Shown here: positions 32,588 to 45,499 of the stretch, one piece after another
Position numbering within the stretch: the stretch's first letter is position 1
How the letters are laid out: each line of letters opens with the position of its first letter
Assembly (NCBI GenBank): GCA_027475525.1
Contig: JAMWFC010000058.1
Location: forward strand, 310,001 to 374,000
Source: Macrolepiota albuminosa
Lineage: Eukaryota; Basidiomycota; Agaricomycetes; Agaricales; Agaricaceae
Length of the DNA: 64,000 bases
Direction: 5' to 3'
Made by a program: the position numbers and the translations under genes
Notes under the pieces: generated by a model
What the model was told of the DNA's origin: nothing
The model's input: the letters and a program-made list of their open reading frames with translations, nothing else
Databases searched by the model: none

Positions 32588-34499
32588 CTACAAAAAGTCC
32601 TTCGGGCGTCTAGCGGGGTCCCCGCGAGCCTCGTCATATACAAGGCCAGCGACGCGGAGTGCGAGCTCTGTGAAACCTCCTTGATAAGTTCCTCCACAAT
32701 CACGGAATAAACCATATACTGACCGTCTGCTTGAGATCGTACAACTGCCTCAGCGTATACTCTGACCACATCTTCTGTTCCACTTGGCCTAACAAATGAA
32801 CGACCACCCTCGTATCTCCGGACCACCTCGTCTATCTTCGCCTGCAGACCTGGAGGACTTACCAACCGGCGTTCAGCGTTTTCCGTATGAAAGGCATTAC
32901 GGTCAGCCACTACAACTTTGACAAGGCGATTTGGTAGATCAACGTAGAGTGAATCCCACTCTTCGCCGGTGTACGACCTATGAGAAAGCACAACTTCGAC
33001 CAAGAGCATGTCAGAGAGGGCGTCTCCGACTGTTTGATTAATGAGCTGCGTAAGATTTACGAGATGTTTCAGAGCTGTGGATTGTGCAGGTGTAGACGGT
33101 TGGTATCTCGTGAGCTTCTGTTGGGTTGAAGGCGAAAATAATACGGTTCCATGTCCGTTGGCTTCGAAGTATACTCCCACGTTGAAATGCTCGGCAGCAT
33201 GATGGAGATGCTTAACACCAGTAGCCACACACTTCACAGGAAGACGCTGTAGTAATAAAAGAATTAGCTATCAAGGTGGAAGAGCGGCGATAGGTGAACC
33301 CACTCCAGATAGATACTTGGTCGAAGCGCCGTTAGCGTACGCAGTCTGCACGATTCCCACTTTAATCTCATTTTCCAAACCCGCAGATTTAACAAGGTCC
33401 ACAATGAAAGCGGCGACTAAAGCAGCAATCTTGTCACCGTCAAGCATGTGGAAGGCGCCCCTCTCGTCCAAGTAGTAATAGATTAGGCGATCCGCATCAC
33501 CATCAAGACTGCATGCGCGTTGTCCGGGTTTCATACGATCTGCCAGAGAAGGAGGAAGTTTCTGTGTGGTTTTAACGAAATCAGCACCGCATAGATGATT
33601 CAGTGCGCCAGGCGTAGACATGTCTGTATTCTCCAAAACGAGAGATAATGAATCACCAAGATGGTCCCTCAAGGTAATTGCAGCAAGTGCACCAACTCCA
33701 TTGGCACAATCGATGAGTAAAGGCTGAAGAGGCTTTCTGTTGTGCTAGGAAGACAAAGTGAATTGTTTGAAAGCACTTGTTCGCTAAAACATACGAGGAG
33801 ACTTTGAAAGGATTCACCGAGCATATTGAAGTATCCTTCCTCTGAATCATCTCCATAGCTTTCAGGAGTGTTCTTCGTGTTGATAGCTTTGACAAGATAG
33901 TGAAGAATGGGAGTAGTAGTGACTCCAGCATTCCGTCCTTCGGCACCGATGGCGCTTAAACCGTCTTCGAGAGCAGATGCGAGAGCCGCTCCGGATGGGC
34001 GTGTATCACGCGCATATACAACTCGTGCTGGTTTAGAAACATCTATTTTTGCTGTCCGAATGAGAGCATCTAACGCTTCAACGAATTCTTCTGTGGTTGA
34101 TGCATTGGATAATGTTGTCGCATGTGCTTCCCAGGAACTTTCTAGCATTTCTCCACGAGAATCGACAATCTTGACACCATTGTCCTACCAGTCATGTTTG
34201 CTATGGACATCAGATCATTTGGAATCTTTTACGTTGCGCGTACCTCTTCAGGATTATGAGATGCGGTAATCATTACACCGACAGTTTGGCCGTCAAGTTT
34301 CTTGCTTCTCAGTCCAGCAAGAACGCCAACTCGAAAAAGAACGGAGTCTAGTGTACTCCCTCTGATTGCGGAAGATTCGTACTAAATCATTGTGGAAGGA
34401 GTCAGGCACTCACAAGGTTCTGAAGCCAGCAGTACCGTAAGAGAATCGGATGTGAGGTGGCTTAGGATGGGCATCGGAAAGTATTCTGAGAGATTCCAT
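32588..34499 (-). CDS. Phosphoacetylglucosamine mutase (AGM1/PCM1)
   Basis: Converts N-acetylglucosamine 6-phosphate to the 1-phosphate in UDP-GlcNAc and chitin synthesis. The start at 34499 is [20 protein letters not shown] with FSYGTAGFR. The active-site serine loop is [18 protein letters not shown]. The metal-binding loop is [16 protein letters not shown]. The sugar-binding loop is [15 protein letters not shown]. The phosphate-binding loop is [20 protein letters not shown]. All four loops of the alpha-D-phosphohexomutase superfamily are in the AGM1 form (ASHN, DGDAD, EANGHG, RPSGTE). The protein ends RPKDFL at 32588. The gene is divergent from Sec17 with 156 bp between starts. Confidence 0.96.
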
Positions 34500-34655
34500 T
34501 TGAAAAACGGCAACGCAAAGGCAATGGAGGCTTGTTTGCAAGAGACGAAGCGTAAGTAACCAGCATTCGGTCAGATTATCCGACCGATCAATTGATTGCC
34601 CCTATTTTCTGGGAATCTTCTTGTTCCACAGCTTTCCTCACCACTGTATCAGCTG

Positions 34656-35686
34656 ATGGGGCCATCCAAATCACCTGCTCAAATTCTCCAGGAAAAGGCG
34701 GACAAGAAAGCAAACTCCTCTGGAGGATGGTTCACTTCAAGTACGGCGAAGTTTGAGGAAGCTGGCGACCTCTATCAGCAGGCGGCTAATTCTTACAAAC
34801 TTGAGAAATTGTTCAAAGAAGCGGGAGATGCATTTGCTCGGGAAGCGGAATGCCGAGAGAAGTGCAAAGAGCAGAATGAAGCTTCAAATGCCTGGTGGAA
34901 TGCCGCAAAGGCATACAAGAGAGGATATCCAGATTGTGAGCGTTAGATGTCTCACGAAGCGACGTCCGAGGCTCATTGTATTCAGTGGCTGTCCAAGCTT
35001 TAACGCAGACCATTGTTCACCTTACTCAAGCCGGTCGTTTCAGACAGGCGGCTGATAGAGAGAAAGAAATCGGACAGATATATCTACAGGAATTTCAGGA
35101 TCTGCGGAGAGCTTGCGAGAGTTACGTGCGCGCCGGCGAGTGGTATGCGCAGGAAGATGCGTCTGCGTAAGGATCATCACATCCATCCTGCAGCAATTTA
35201 ACGACTCATGGTACGCAGAACTGCCAACGCTTGTTACAAGGATGCTGCGGATCTTCATGCCGAACTTGACGAATACCCACAAGCCATCGCTCGTTATGAG
35301 CAGGTTGCCAACCATTCCTTGGGTTCGTCACTGACGAAGTACAGCGTCAAAGAATATTGGTTGAGAGCTGGGCTCTGTGCGTTAGCTATGGGTGTACGTC
35401 GTCTACATATCTGCACCACAATTTACGGATGACATTGATACCCCAATAGGACACGGTGAGGATGCAACGGAATCTAGCGAATTATGGTAATCAAGATACT
35501 ACATTTCCGTCGACTCGTGAGGCGAAGTTTTTGGCTGTTTTGACTGAAGCTGTAGCTGCTGGGGATGAACAAGCATTTACAGGAGCTGTGGTAGAGTTTG
35601 ACCAGGTCACAAAGCTGGACAACTGGAAGACGGCCATTCTCCTCAAGATTAAGAAGGGTATGCAGGCTGAGCCCGGACTGACGTAA
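34656..35686 (+). CDS. Alpha-SNAP / Sec17 vesicle-fusion adaptor
   Basis: Recruits the NSF/Sec18 ATPase to SNARE complexes for disassembly. TPR-like helical repeats are visible: KFEEAGDLYQQAANSYKLEK, LFKEAGDAFAREAECREK, ASNAWWNAAKAYKRGYPDC, ADREKEIGQIYLQEFQDL, YVRAGEWYAQEDASA, ACYKDAADLHAELDEYPQAI, YEQVANHSLGSSLTKYSVKE. The end (AILLKIKKGMQAEPGLT) is the conserved C-terminal segment that stimulates NSF. The start at 34656 (MGPSKSPAQILQEKADKK) matches the family. About 290 residues after removal of four or five small introns. Confidence 0.95.
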
Positions 35687-35765
35687 TGTACACGGCACGT
35701 GATATGACGGGACACGTCAGGTCAACCTTGGACTACGATAACATTGTATTTTGTCGTCTTAATCT

Positions 35766-36931
35766 ATGGCTTTAGTAGCAGCCCTCGTGCTTCGTGTCTT
35801 TCATTATTTTTATTCTCTCATTATTATCTGCTGCTCATTCTGCGCACGATCACCCCCGTCGGCCCCGCAATCTTCTCGCCATCGTATACCCAAGCATATT
35901 GCCCTTCTTCTTGTTTCTGGTACAACAGAGGACCATTCCGACTTACGAGCCACCCTTGTGCAAACAGTCGTGGATGCAGTAAGCTGGTGTTGCGCTTCCG
36001 GTATACAGAAGCTCACTGTTTACGAAGAACATGGTACTACCCCCACATAATAATAAAATACCGGTTTAATATTCCTCTCTCAGGAGCTCTTCTCAAGCTA
36101 TCTAAAAACATTTGTGACAGTTTGGCGACTGAATATGAGGAACACGAACACTCGGATGATTTTGACCCTGAATACCCGTTGACCCCTCCACCATCAGACT
36201 ATTCCGAGTCACGGCCCATATCACCCCAGTGGAATTTAGAAGCTGACAGTCATGTATTTACAATCCGCATTCAGGCCACAAAACGTAATAACTTACCACT
36301 CAAAATTGGTGCAGTCAGGCGGATGGAACATGGTGCGTAAGCTAATCTAGATGCATCCGCAAAGCTCAAAGTTTGCATAAATCCAGACTTTGCTTCTCAA
36401 AATCAAATCACTCTTTATCTTATGTCGCGAAAATCATCTAAGCCAGCCATAGCATCTGTTGCCCAAGCTCTCGTATTTTGCGCTAAACAGAAGCAATGGA
36501 CAAAGTCCAAACACGTAAAGAATGACGTCTTTACGCTCTCGGTGAATGAACTTGAAGGTCTTTTAGAGTGTACGTTTCCAGTCAAGGAGGATCATAGCCT
36601 CATCTGACCTTGTGCAGTTGACCGCACCTTGTCATCACCCGATGTTATGATTGTACATCCACTGAATCCCCAGCAGGGTCCTTTGTCACCCTTAGAGCTC
36701 CATGGATATCCGCCTTGGCAAATGAGACTAACAGAAATTTAGTAAGGACCCGTTGCTTTTCATTACGTCCTCATTCAATGTTTCTTCAGTCATAATAGAC
36801 CATGTCACTCGAGGGTTCGGTCACGAAAAGCTGGACATCCACCTAACCCGAAATACATGCTTCTTACGGAGGACTCTTTCCAACAGGCCTTGAATGAATA
36901 TGCTTCAGCAGAGATGCGGTTTGGCAAGTAG
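35766..36931 (+). CDS. NUS1-type subunit of dehydrodolichyl diphosphate synthase
   Basis: Partner of the cis-prenyltransferase that makes dolichol in the ER. N-terminal membrane segment MALVAALVLRVFHYFYSLII; then PKHIALLLVSGTTEDHSDLR, the helix VDAVSWCCASGIQKLTVYEE, IASVAQALVFCAKQKQWTKS, and the C-terminal LELHGYPPWQMRLTEIYH. After an intron (gtaagg...cttcag) it continues YMLLTEDSFQQALNEYASAE and ends MRFGK. The terminal R-x-G element required for complex activity is present. Like other NUS1 proteins it lacks the Asp-Gly substrate motif of the catalytic paralogue. Confidence 0.88.
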
Positions 36932-37458
36932 TTAACAGTTGCACTGGTGGATGATAGTTACTAGAAACGTGTTTGAACTGGAGTGCACCGCCGCGCCCAT
37001 GGTAATGCCAAGGATTGTGTCAGCGTTTCAATAAAGAAAGATTAAACCATTGGTTTGGCCGTGTTTCGTTCCTGAGAAGAGGTACTGATCGGCCACCGGG
37101 CCGGAACAAAAAATGGCAGTAGCGAAGACCTGAGCCCGCGTAATTGCATTTCCCTCGGGTGGGCCGCCGAAGTAACCAAAAAGATAAATTAAGCAAATCC
37201 ATCTTCTCTGGCTACTAGGAGCTAACATATGTAGATACGCCTAGTGGCCGATAGAACCACAAAAAAAAGAAGATCATGTGCATTCCATACTGATAGCCCA
37301 TAGCCTCAAACATCAACGTAACGGGAGGGACATCAAGGCAGAACACGTCGGTCATTGCCACAGCCCGGATTACAAAACGACGATGATCATCGTGATCGTT
37401 GGGACAAGTCAGGTTTATAACAGGCCATGTCCCTCTCTTGCGCTTAACATCTCATCCT
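36932..37458. other. Intergenic 0.5 kb
   Basis: Space between NUS1 and the DUF2235 gene. No recognisable coding sequence is seen, and it probably holds the NUS1 3' region and the next promoter. Confidence 0.4.
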
Positions 37459-39720
37459 ATGTCGATTCTATTTAAAGCCGGTGATAATAGTATACTGTTC
37501 CCAGAGCAAAGGTCTTTGGGTCTTGGCCGATTGCGCAATCCAGCTTCAAGGTCATCACGTCGGTCAACAGACCCCCTTCGTCCAAGCAGGCCAAATTCAA
37601 CAATACACAAAAGGATCATAGTATGCTGTGATGGGTCTGTATTATATAGACCCCAAACGATGATAGACAGGTTATTTACTGCACCTTCACCAGGACTTGG
37701 CAAGATGGTGTTTCCGAACTAGATCGATCATCGTATACAAATATTCTGGTACGTATTATATTTTGGATGTATGAACCCAAGATGGTGTTTCCGAACTAGA
37801 TCGATCATCGTATACAAATATTCTGGTACGTATTATATTTTGGATGTATGAACCGAAGTCGTATAGTTTTTAATTGATATATTCTAGAGGCTCACACGAA
37901 TGATAGACCATGAAGACGAGAGGCTCAGCACTCTGCCTGCTATACCACAGATAGTCTTCTATCAGTCTGGCATGGGTTCAGATAGGAACTTTTATTCTCA
38001 CTACGTAGAAGGTTCGGTCAATTGGTCTGAAATTCACCTTAGCTCTCACTAAGCGAGACTGGTTTCAGGAACCACTGGAAGCTCGTTGCGTACGCGCTCA
38101 ATTCCGTGTTGTATGTTGGCCCGAATTGCATTAATGCAGCAGTTTAGGTGACAAAGTCGAAGAGGCCTACGCCTTCATCGCACAGTGAGTAATTCGCTCG
38201 AAGCCTTGACACCACGCTCTAACCATTTATAGTAATTATCATCCTGGTGATGAGGTAGGTTATTTACTCAACGTATCCCGCATATTCTAAAGTGCCTGTA
38301 TGTAGATCTTTCTTTTTGGCTTTTCACGAGTGAGCATGCGCGTTGTTCGTTATAATCTGGTCTAACAATTACACAAACAGGGTGCATATACCGCCCGTAC
38401 GGTAGCGATGCTCATTGTAAATTATTTTCCAAATATTGCCTCCTTTGGCCTGACGATGATTAGGGAGAGATTGGAATTTTGGATCGAAGAGACATGGACC
38501 ATTTCGCTAAAATTTTCTTGACATACCAGAAACTCGGTGAATGCGAGAGTGCAGAAGGTATGTATGTTATTTCATATGAAAGAGGTGTTGACTAAGAGCC
38601 TACAGAATCGGAAGGACTCAGGGAACAACTCCTCCCGTGGACTCAAGATACATCACGCGGCAAACTTCGTGCGGAGTCGCAACGGTTGACTAAGTTCACC
38701 ATCAAGTGGGTTTTCGCTACGTTGGATATCCCGAGCATTGTTAATTTTCGATCAGATGTCTTGGCGTTTTTGATACAGTCGGTTCTTTTGGATTGCCCGA
38801 GGAGCTGGTTTCGCGGTCAAACGAAGTCCGTACTATATTTGGGTTTCCTAGGAAAGTTCTGGGACAACACATCGAATATGCGTATCAAGCCCTGGCTATG
38901 GACGAGACACGAGCTGACTTTGTATGGTTATAATGTTGTTTGTGTAACTTTCTCGTTCACCGAGGCTTTTACGCCACAGAACTGTGAGAAGTTTGAACAA
39001 ACGTTAGAAGGTAGGCAGCGAGGTCAAACATTGAAACAGGTAAGTCGACTTCGTTACACGTGAATCAAAGCCAATAACACACATCTGATAGTGCTGGTTT
39101 CCTGGTATGTATATTTTACTTTTTTATGATGGAACGACGAAGCTAACTTACGGTTTAAGGGTCACACGCTGATGTAGGTTGACCCAAACTTGAGCCAAGC
39201 GCATATTGACGACTTACAGATCGGCGGGGGTTACAATGACCATGATCTATCAGACTTGACTTTAACATGGATGGCAGTGAGCAATAAGAGCTCGCAGTCT
39301 TGCCTTTGTTTTCTGACTACTTCAACCTCTAAATAGGCCCAAATAGAGCCTTTTTTGTCTCTCGACATGAATTATCTTCAGTCCATTTTGCATCCGAACT
39401 CACCTTGGGGCACGCATACCATCCACAAGTAAGTGATGTCATTGGATTTGCAGGTGACGTAATTCGTCTGACATTCCTCCAGTCCCCATGTGGGTATCTT
39501 TGTTTGGAGTCGCAACATCCGTCGTCCCGTCCCCACTGTGTTCAATGACGTGACGTGCGAAACCATTCATGCATCTGTTAAAGAGCAGTATTTGTCAAGG
39601 TCTCCAGAGTTGCAAGATGTGCTTGCAAAACACCCAGGACTTGTCATGCCCCTACTTCCATTGGAAGAGGAGATCAGGGCGATCTGGCCAAAACTGCTCC
39701 GGGTTACAAACCCTTTGTAG
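37459..39720 (+). CDS. DUF2235 alpha/beta hydrolase
   Basis: Predicted serine hydrolase of the DUF2235 family, common in basidiomycetes and related to bacterial Tle1-type phospholipases. Blocks: KRIIVCCDGTWQDGVSELD, assembled across an intron and carrying the CDGTW signature; SYTNILRLTRMI; IPQIVFYQSGMGSDRNFYSH; DKVEEAYAFIAHNYHPGDEI; the nucleophile elbow FLFGFSRGAYTARTVAML with GFSRG; and GVFDTVGSFGLPEELVSR carrying the conserved Asp. It ends EEEIRAIWPKLLRVTNPL. About ten short exons. A 77-bp duplication (37701) spans an exon and intron near the 5' end. Substrate unknown. Confidence 0.88.
37701..37854. repeat. 77-bp perfect tandem duplication 10
   Basis: Copies 37701-37777 and 37778-37854. 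The copy holds a DUF2235 exon end (WQDGVSELD...) plus the start of the next intron, so a naive gene model would gain a false second exon. Confidence 0.95.
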
Positions 39721-39965
39721 AGTGTACTGTCTTGAAATGATGGGACATACTCATCAAACGTCGCAGTGCTTACAGTGCTTATCGAGTTGCCTATAATTGA
39801 TGAGCAAACAGAATATTGCTGAACTACTATTCCTCTCGACCGTCAATGGCTCCTGCTACTCTTATTTTTGTAACTACAATTATTCTTTAATATTGTAACT
39901 GTGAAGTGCTTAAATTGCACGTACCGGTGCCTGGCTACGGTTTTTGGTCGTGCGGGTAGAATATC

Positions 39966-40627
39966 ATGGCCGCTGCGAACGATCTACGCCCTGTGCAGGT
40001 ATGGCACTTGACCACCCTATGTCCCCAACATTAATGCACAAAAGGCGAGAGAAAACCTAGAACTCATGATGCGTAGGCAGCTTGAACTCTGTAAGAGCGA
40101 GCGAGACAAAGGCATCACAATCGTACGTTCCGTATCAAACATTCTTGTGAAGGTTTTCTGAACTCTTCAAGCAAATGTGACCTCTTGGAGGCAAAGCTGG
40201 CAGATCTGCGTCGATCTATAGGCAGCTTATCTACAAGGCTACCTCCAACGGGGAACCCTATTGTCGCCAAGGTTCGGTGCTGGATCAATCTTCCTATGTT
40301 GATCTAACAAAAGCGCAGGCCGAATCTGGGGGACGCTCAGGAAATACAAGGGTTGTGCTTTAAATCTGGTATACTTTCCCTTCAACTTTGTCATGAGATT
40401 GAAACAATACAGGAAACTGTCGCATCTCTATTTCCCGGCTCGAATTGACGTCTTGCGATTGGCCGAAGAGGTTGGATAACTTTGATCTGAAAATCAGTCT
40501 TGGTGAAACCATTTTCTCCCCCTTGCAATGTGCAATAGCAATTGCAAATTTAGCTGTAATAGAACTCATCTCATCATTTTCAAGTCTGGCGGGGAAACCT
40601 AGACGCAAGGCGACAGTGATTATTTAG
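39966..40627 (+). CDS. Small orphan protein, coiled-coil N-terminus
   Basis: Not recognised. Five exons can be joined: MAAANDLRPVQ, then ARENLELMMRRQLELCKSER, then KCDLLEAKLADLRRSIGSLS, then RRPNLGDAQEIQGLCFKSGN, then RISISRLELTSCDWPKRLDN. It finishes in a hydrophobic segment (IFSPLQCAIAIANLAVIELI) and a basic tail (KPRRKATVII). About 145 residues. The exon 2 to exon 3 junction is one base out of phase with the visible splice sites, so one border or base is wrong. The first half looks helical. It could be a small complex subunit. Confidence 0.4.
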
Positions 40628-40796
40628 CGGTTGCGAACCAATTCCCAGTCTGTACATATTCATATGCTCAATCGGTAACTTTGAAGCATCAAGTGACAAT
40701 AAAGTAAGAAGTAACCACCCCATGTCTCAGCATGGGCGTAACTATACAGTAATGTGTACATACACTGCCTGCCTGTTCTTTTCAAGTACACGCAGT

Positions 40797-42340
40797 CTAA
40801 TCCGATCGGCCGAGTTTCGCAAGGGCACGCTCACCCTGCTCAAACCACTCCTCACGAGATATCCAGAACTCTTCCCTGTTTTTCATAATATCAGCTAGTA
40901 CAGCACCACCAAGGAAAACCATGTGCTTTCGACGAGGTGGATCTTCAATTTTGATCTTAAATTTCTAGACAGATTGTTGAAGGCATTGGAAACCCGTAGA
41001 AGAACATCAGGAACATACGTTCAAACGAGACGGGTCACCATTCAGCACACGTGCGAGATAGAGTTGTTTCATTTCCTTCTCTAGGCGGCTGGGGAGGCCA
41101 GGGTACATACTCGAACCACCGGAGAGAACTATATGCTTATAAAGCTCTGCTCGAGTGTCTACGGCAGCAGATTGAATTGTTTGAAAAAGCATCTCTACAA
41201 CAGGAGAAAAGGTATTAAAGTCAGGGATCTTTGATTCGTAAAGGGAAGTACCTGCAACACCGGGCTGGTCAACATCAACCAAGTGTGGTTGAAACATGCA
41301 CTCTGGCGCCTCAAAACGCTCTGATCCAACCTTGATGGTACGTCCGTCTGGAAGCTAGGATAGACAAAGGATAAACTAAGATAAAGAAACACGCAAAATG
41401 TAAGGCATACTGTGTAATTTTCCACTAGCACAGTTGTTTCCTCAGAGAGACGCGTATCCATATCGAGGTCGTAGCTGCGATGTCATGAATCAAAGAAGTC
41501 AGATTTTATGTACTGGAGACATTACCTGACGTAGCAGAGTTTTTCCTTTAGCTCGCGGACTGTTTCAAAATCGGCCGTCCGATTGAAGGCGTAGCCTCGC
41601 ATCAGAAGAAGCTTAATGAGGTAGCGCGTTACATCACGGCCTGCGATATCAAGGCGGCGAGTCAGATGAGGTAGGGAGAAGCCATCGTAAACGGGGACTA
41701 TATGCGTTACTCCATCACCCGAATCCACCACCACACCAGTGGTTAACCCTGCAATTGTGAAATCGACATTCAGTCACGGATAGAAAACACCAGACGAACC
41801 TTGCGCATACAATGTCAATACTGCCTGAATGGCAACGTACACGCCTCCGAACCCATATTCCTCGAACATAACTTGGCACATCCGGGCACGATTTGCGCGC
41901 GGGTTCATAGGGGGCTCTGTGAGAAGAACTTTACGACCACGAGGATCAACACGCAATTTCTCGTCAAAGGTATAATCCCACAGGTGTTTCATGTCTTCCC
42001 AGTTTCGCACAATTCCGTGCTCCATCGGCTGAGTAACTTGTAGGTAATTGCGGTTGGTAGCAGCCTCGTCGCCGATCATGATATCTTTAATCACAGCAGA
42101 ACCGACACGTTCTTCTGCCCGCAAGATTGGGCGACCGACAATAGAGGGAAATACTACAGAAGATGAGTCACGATTTAGCTATGGAGCGAAGCCAGCATAC
42201 CATGTTCAGGGAAGTTTGAGCCCGCATATCCAACTTTGACGAACTGCGCAAGAGGTGTGTGTATGGATGGGTATTACATATCAAGTATATAAACTTACGC
42301 CTGTACCGTTGTCAACGACGAGGGGGACTCCTGGATCCAT
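40797..42340 (-). CDS. Actin-related protein 2 (ARP2)
   Basis: Nucleotide-binding subunit of the Arp2/3 complex, which nucleates branched actin filaments. The start at 42340 is [20 protein letters not shown]. Blocks: [140 protein letters not shown]. Ends KLGRSD at 40797. The phosphate loops and the ARP2-specific [14 protein letters not shown] are intact. An in-frame extension upstream to 42469 has no family match and is not used. Confidence 0.96.
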
Positions 42341-43090
42341 GAGTAGATCACCCTGGCGATGGTTGGTCAGAGGACGGTAGATTAAAGCTGAGTTTCCTTT
42401 TCCGGATTTACAAAATGAATTCAAGTTCGTGCAAGCCTCGTAAACAGTCTTATCATGATATTCCTCCAACTAACAGAGACAGCAAAATATGAACAGAAGC
42501 AGTGCAAGGCAAATTACAGCCAAAATTATACGACGAAACCCTTACACATTATATTTCAGATGCACGCATGACAAACTTTCAATTCTAAACTGGATTGTTA
42601 GAAATCAACAAAGCCTCACTCCTTGTTAAGATTCAGAGCTGAAGGTGGATGGAACAGTGTCTATCAAATACTTGCCCATATACTTCCCTACGTCTTCAAT
42701 TAGTGCTTAAACCAAATAGAGAAAATATCACAATGATACCTCCAGTAAATTGTCAATAAAAGAGTTATATTAATCATGAGTAGTTGACGTCCAACTCTCG
42801 GCAAACGTGGCAATTTTTCTTTTGTTATCTAACGCAAAAAGGGTTATTTGTAGGGATGTGGCAAGGAGTCCAAGAAAGCATCAGCAATGAACCTGCCTAT
42901 GCATCTTGCCAGTAGGATTGCTCCAGCTCGGTGATAAGTCATCTGTATGTTATAGTGGATCAAGATATTAAACGCAAAGGAGAATGAAGTCAAACATAAT
43001 TGATATCTGTTTTTTGGTCTTCAGCGATAAATAAACGTGAGAGCGGGATCATAAGCATGGATACTCCGGCCTACAGTGTGAAGCAATCGC
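42341..43090. other. Intergenic 0.75 kb
   Basis: Lies between the ARP2 start and the stop of the upstream splicing-factor gene, both on the minus strand. It is AT-rich with scattered pyrimidine tracts. No coding sequence or RNA gene is recognised. Confidence 0.4.
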
Positions 43091-45401
43091 CTACTGATGG
43101 GCCTGCATAATGGCGTCGGAGATGAAAGCTGCAGAAACCTGCTTTCCACCGAACCATCGTCCATTAAGCCCTTGGACAGCCTTCTTGGCAGTCTCAATGG
43201 AACCGAATTTCACATAGATTTCACCCTTACGACCATTGAGACTAAATTCGACGAAGTAGGACTTTGATTTGCATACCTGCGTTTCTTTCTCCACCTTGAT
43301 GGCTTCGACAGGACCGTACTTCTCCTCACACTCTCCCTTAACATCCTCGGCAAGATCCTTGTCCCAATCACGCTCAGTTTCTCTGTGAGAACAATGAGAG
43401 TCTGATACATCTAGATAGTAAGAGAACGAACTCTTCAGGATCGAACATATTCTTCATTAAGACAGAGCGCGACTGCATCGTCTGTGTGATGTTCGGTCGA
43501 GCACTAAGAGACAACTGGTCATTTCTCCATCGATGTGACAAGAAGCTTCTGACTTACACTGGTTCTGGTAAAGTGAAAGCGGGTTCAGTCCTAGCGAGTT
43601 TCTGCATCAGCGCTTGACGAGATGCAGCGTTCAAGTTACCACCTGTTGGCCATGTTGGTCAGATGTTCGAGGAGGGCAAAACCAAACTTCATTTACCGCC
43701 GGCTTCATCCAAAGAATCCTGTTGTGTATACTTGGCCGTCCCTTTTTCATGCACCGTGTTGACGCGAAGCTGTGGTCATGTTCAAAGATAATTGACACTT
43801 ATAATGCCTAGAATGACAAGGACAAACCTGACGACCTGCGAGTTCAAAGCCTTCCATCTGTTCCAGCGCCATTCTGGCATCTTCAACCCTTTTATATCTA
43901 AGCAGGCACGTTAATTGTGCCGATATTCGTTGACCGTAGACTTACTGGACAAAAGCATATCCTTTGCTACGGCCAGTCATAGGATCCCTGTGAAGGTCGA
44001 CAAACTCCAATTCACCAAAGGGTTCAAAGACCTGTTTGATATCTGATTCGGTGAGGTTAAAATGTAATGACCCAACATATAATCTAAAAGACGAAACCAA
44101 ATGAATTGTAACACAAATGTGCATGAATATCGAACGCACTGTTTTGCTCCATGCGGTGCGCTGACACCTGGTGGAAGATTGAGGTTACTAGTCATACTTT
44201 CAGAAGCATTTCTTAATATATTGAAACCGTCGCACCCGTCTCCTGGATGAAGCTTATTCCTTTCCGACTCTGTCAATTGTACCATAATGGGCAAACCCAT
44301 GACGACAGTGCCTGAAAGAGATATAGCCTTTTCTACTAGATCGATAGAACGGAATTCAACATAGCCAATGCTGTTAATATTGTTTAGAACCCATCGAGAG
44401 TACCAAAGAGGTCGCGCACCCTTTTGAGCGACGCGACAGTCGATCGGTCACAATCCTTGAATCCATGACGGTACCTTCGCCAAGCTTGTCCTCAAAGAAA
44501 TATCCCAGGTCCCTAGCTGTCAAACGAGCTGCAAGCTGCGAAACAAAAACGGATCGTGCTTCAGAATCATCTTCCTTTGGCTCATCAGGATTATAGGGTT
44601 CCTCTTGGGGTGGCTCATAAACCGGAGATGCTCTCCTGAAAAAGATAAAGGATTAAGTGTGAAACGATGCCTTTTAAAACCAATCATACTTGAGAGGCAG
44701 AATAGGACTCCTAGTTCCTTGTCCAGCATCTCGATATTCGTCCTCGGCGCCGTACTGAGGGCGCTCGTAGTCCCTACTCCTAGACTGAGGACCGTCGAAC
44801 TCGTCTCTAAGGTCAAGGCGCCGCGAAGGTCTGTCACTATTTTTCAAGTCCAGGGAACGATCCCTCCGAGATGATCTGGGGCTATCCCTCGGGGCAAAAT
44901 CATCATAGTCATCCTCCGGTCGCTTTCGCTTGCTTCGACCTTCTTGCTCTCGGTATTCGCCTGAATCGGCAAGATCATCATCACGTTTTCGTCGTCTGTC
45001 TCTGTCTTCCTTATCACGACCATCACGGTCCCTTTCACGGTCGCGCTCTCGATGACGACTTTCACCTCTGGCACGAGGCCTTTCACTCCTGTGTGCTCTT
45101 TCCCCGTCTCGTTCGCGGCGTCGATCTCTGTCCCTGTCCCTCTCACGGTCTCTGTGTCGGTCATGAGAACGGTCCCTCTCCCTATATCGTTCCTTGCTGC
45201 GGCTCCTCCTACGCCGTTCATCGTCACGGCGTCTTCTTTCTCTCGAAGTTGAGCGATGGGATCTTCTGGTCCGGTGGGTATCAGTAGAAAGGTTGCGAGA
45301 CCTGTGAACCATCAGTTTTCAGGAAGAGACTGAGCCAAACGGGCATACGAGCGATGGTGTGGTGAGGCGTCGAGGTCCATTGCACCGTTCTGAGAAGACA
45401 T
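43091..45401 (-). CDS. RBM39/CAPER-like splicing factor (RS domain, three RRMs)
   Basis: Nuclear SR-like splicing factor. Starting at 45401 with MSSQNGAMDLDASPHHRS, an intron GTATGC...TCACAG joins to SRNLSTDTHRTRR. Next is a long Arg/Ser/Asp/Glu-rich domain (about 200 residues of RS/RD/RE dipeptides). RRM1: RSVFVSQLAARLTARDLGYF then KGIGYVEFRSIDLVEKAI. RRM2: LYVGSLHFNLTESDIKQVFE then GRSKGYAFVQY. The third is a UHM-type RRM: KYGPVEAIKVEKETQ then GEIYVKFGSIETAKKAVQGL and NGRWFGGKQVSAAF. The linker LARTEPAFTLP and MFDPEEETERDWDKDLAEDV are RBM39 signatures. It ends AIMQAHQ at 43091. Confidence 0.94.
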
Positions 45402-45499
45402 AAGCGACGCTGAGAATCAACGTTGTTAGCGTTGTGTTTGAGGTGCAAAATGAAGTTGGTTCGTATTTGGTGCTCAGTACAAAGTCATACAAACTAAGA

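Noticed and set aside
42341..42469. In-frame N-terminal extension of ARP2
   Set aside because: The extra 43 residues match nothing in the family, and the standard ARP2 start [14 protein letters not shown] lies at 42340.
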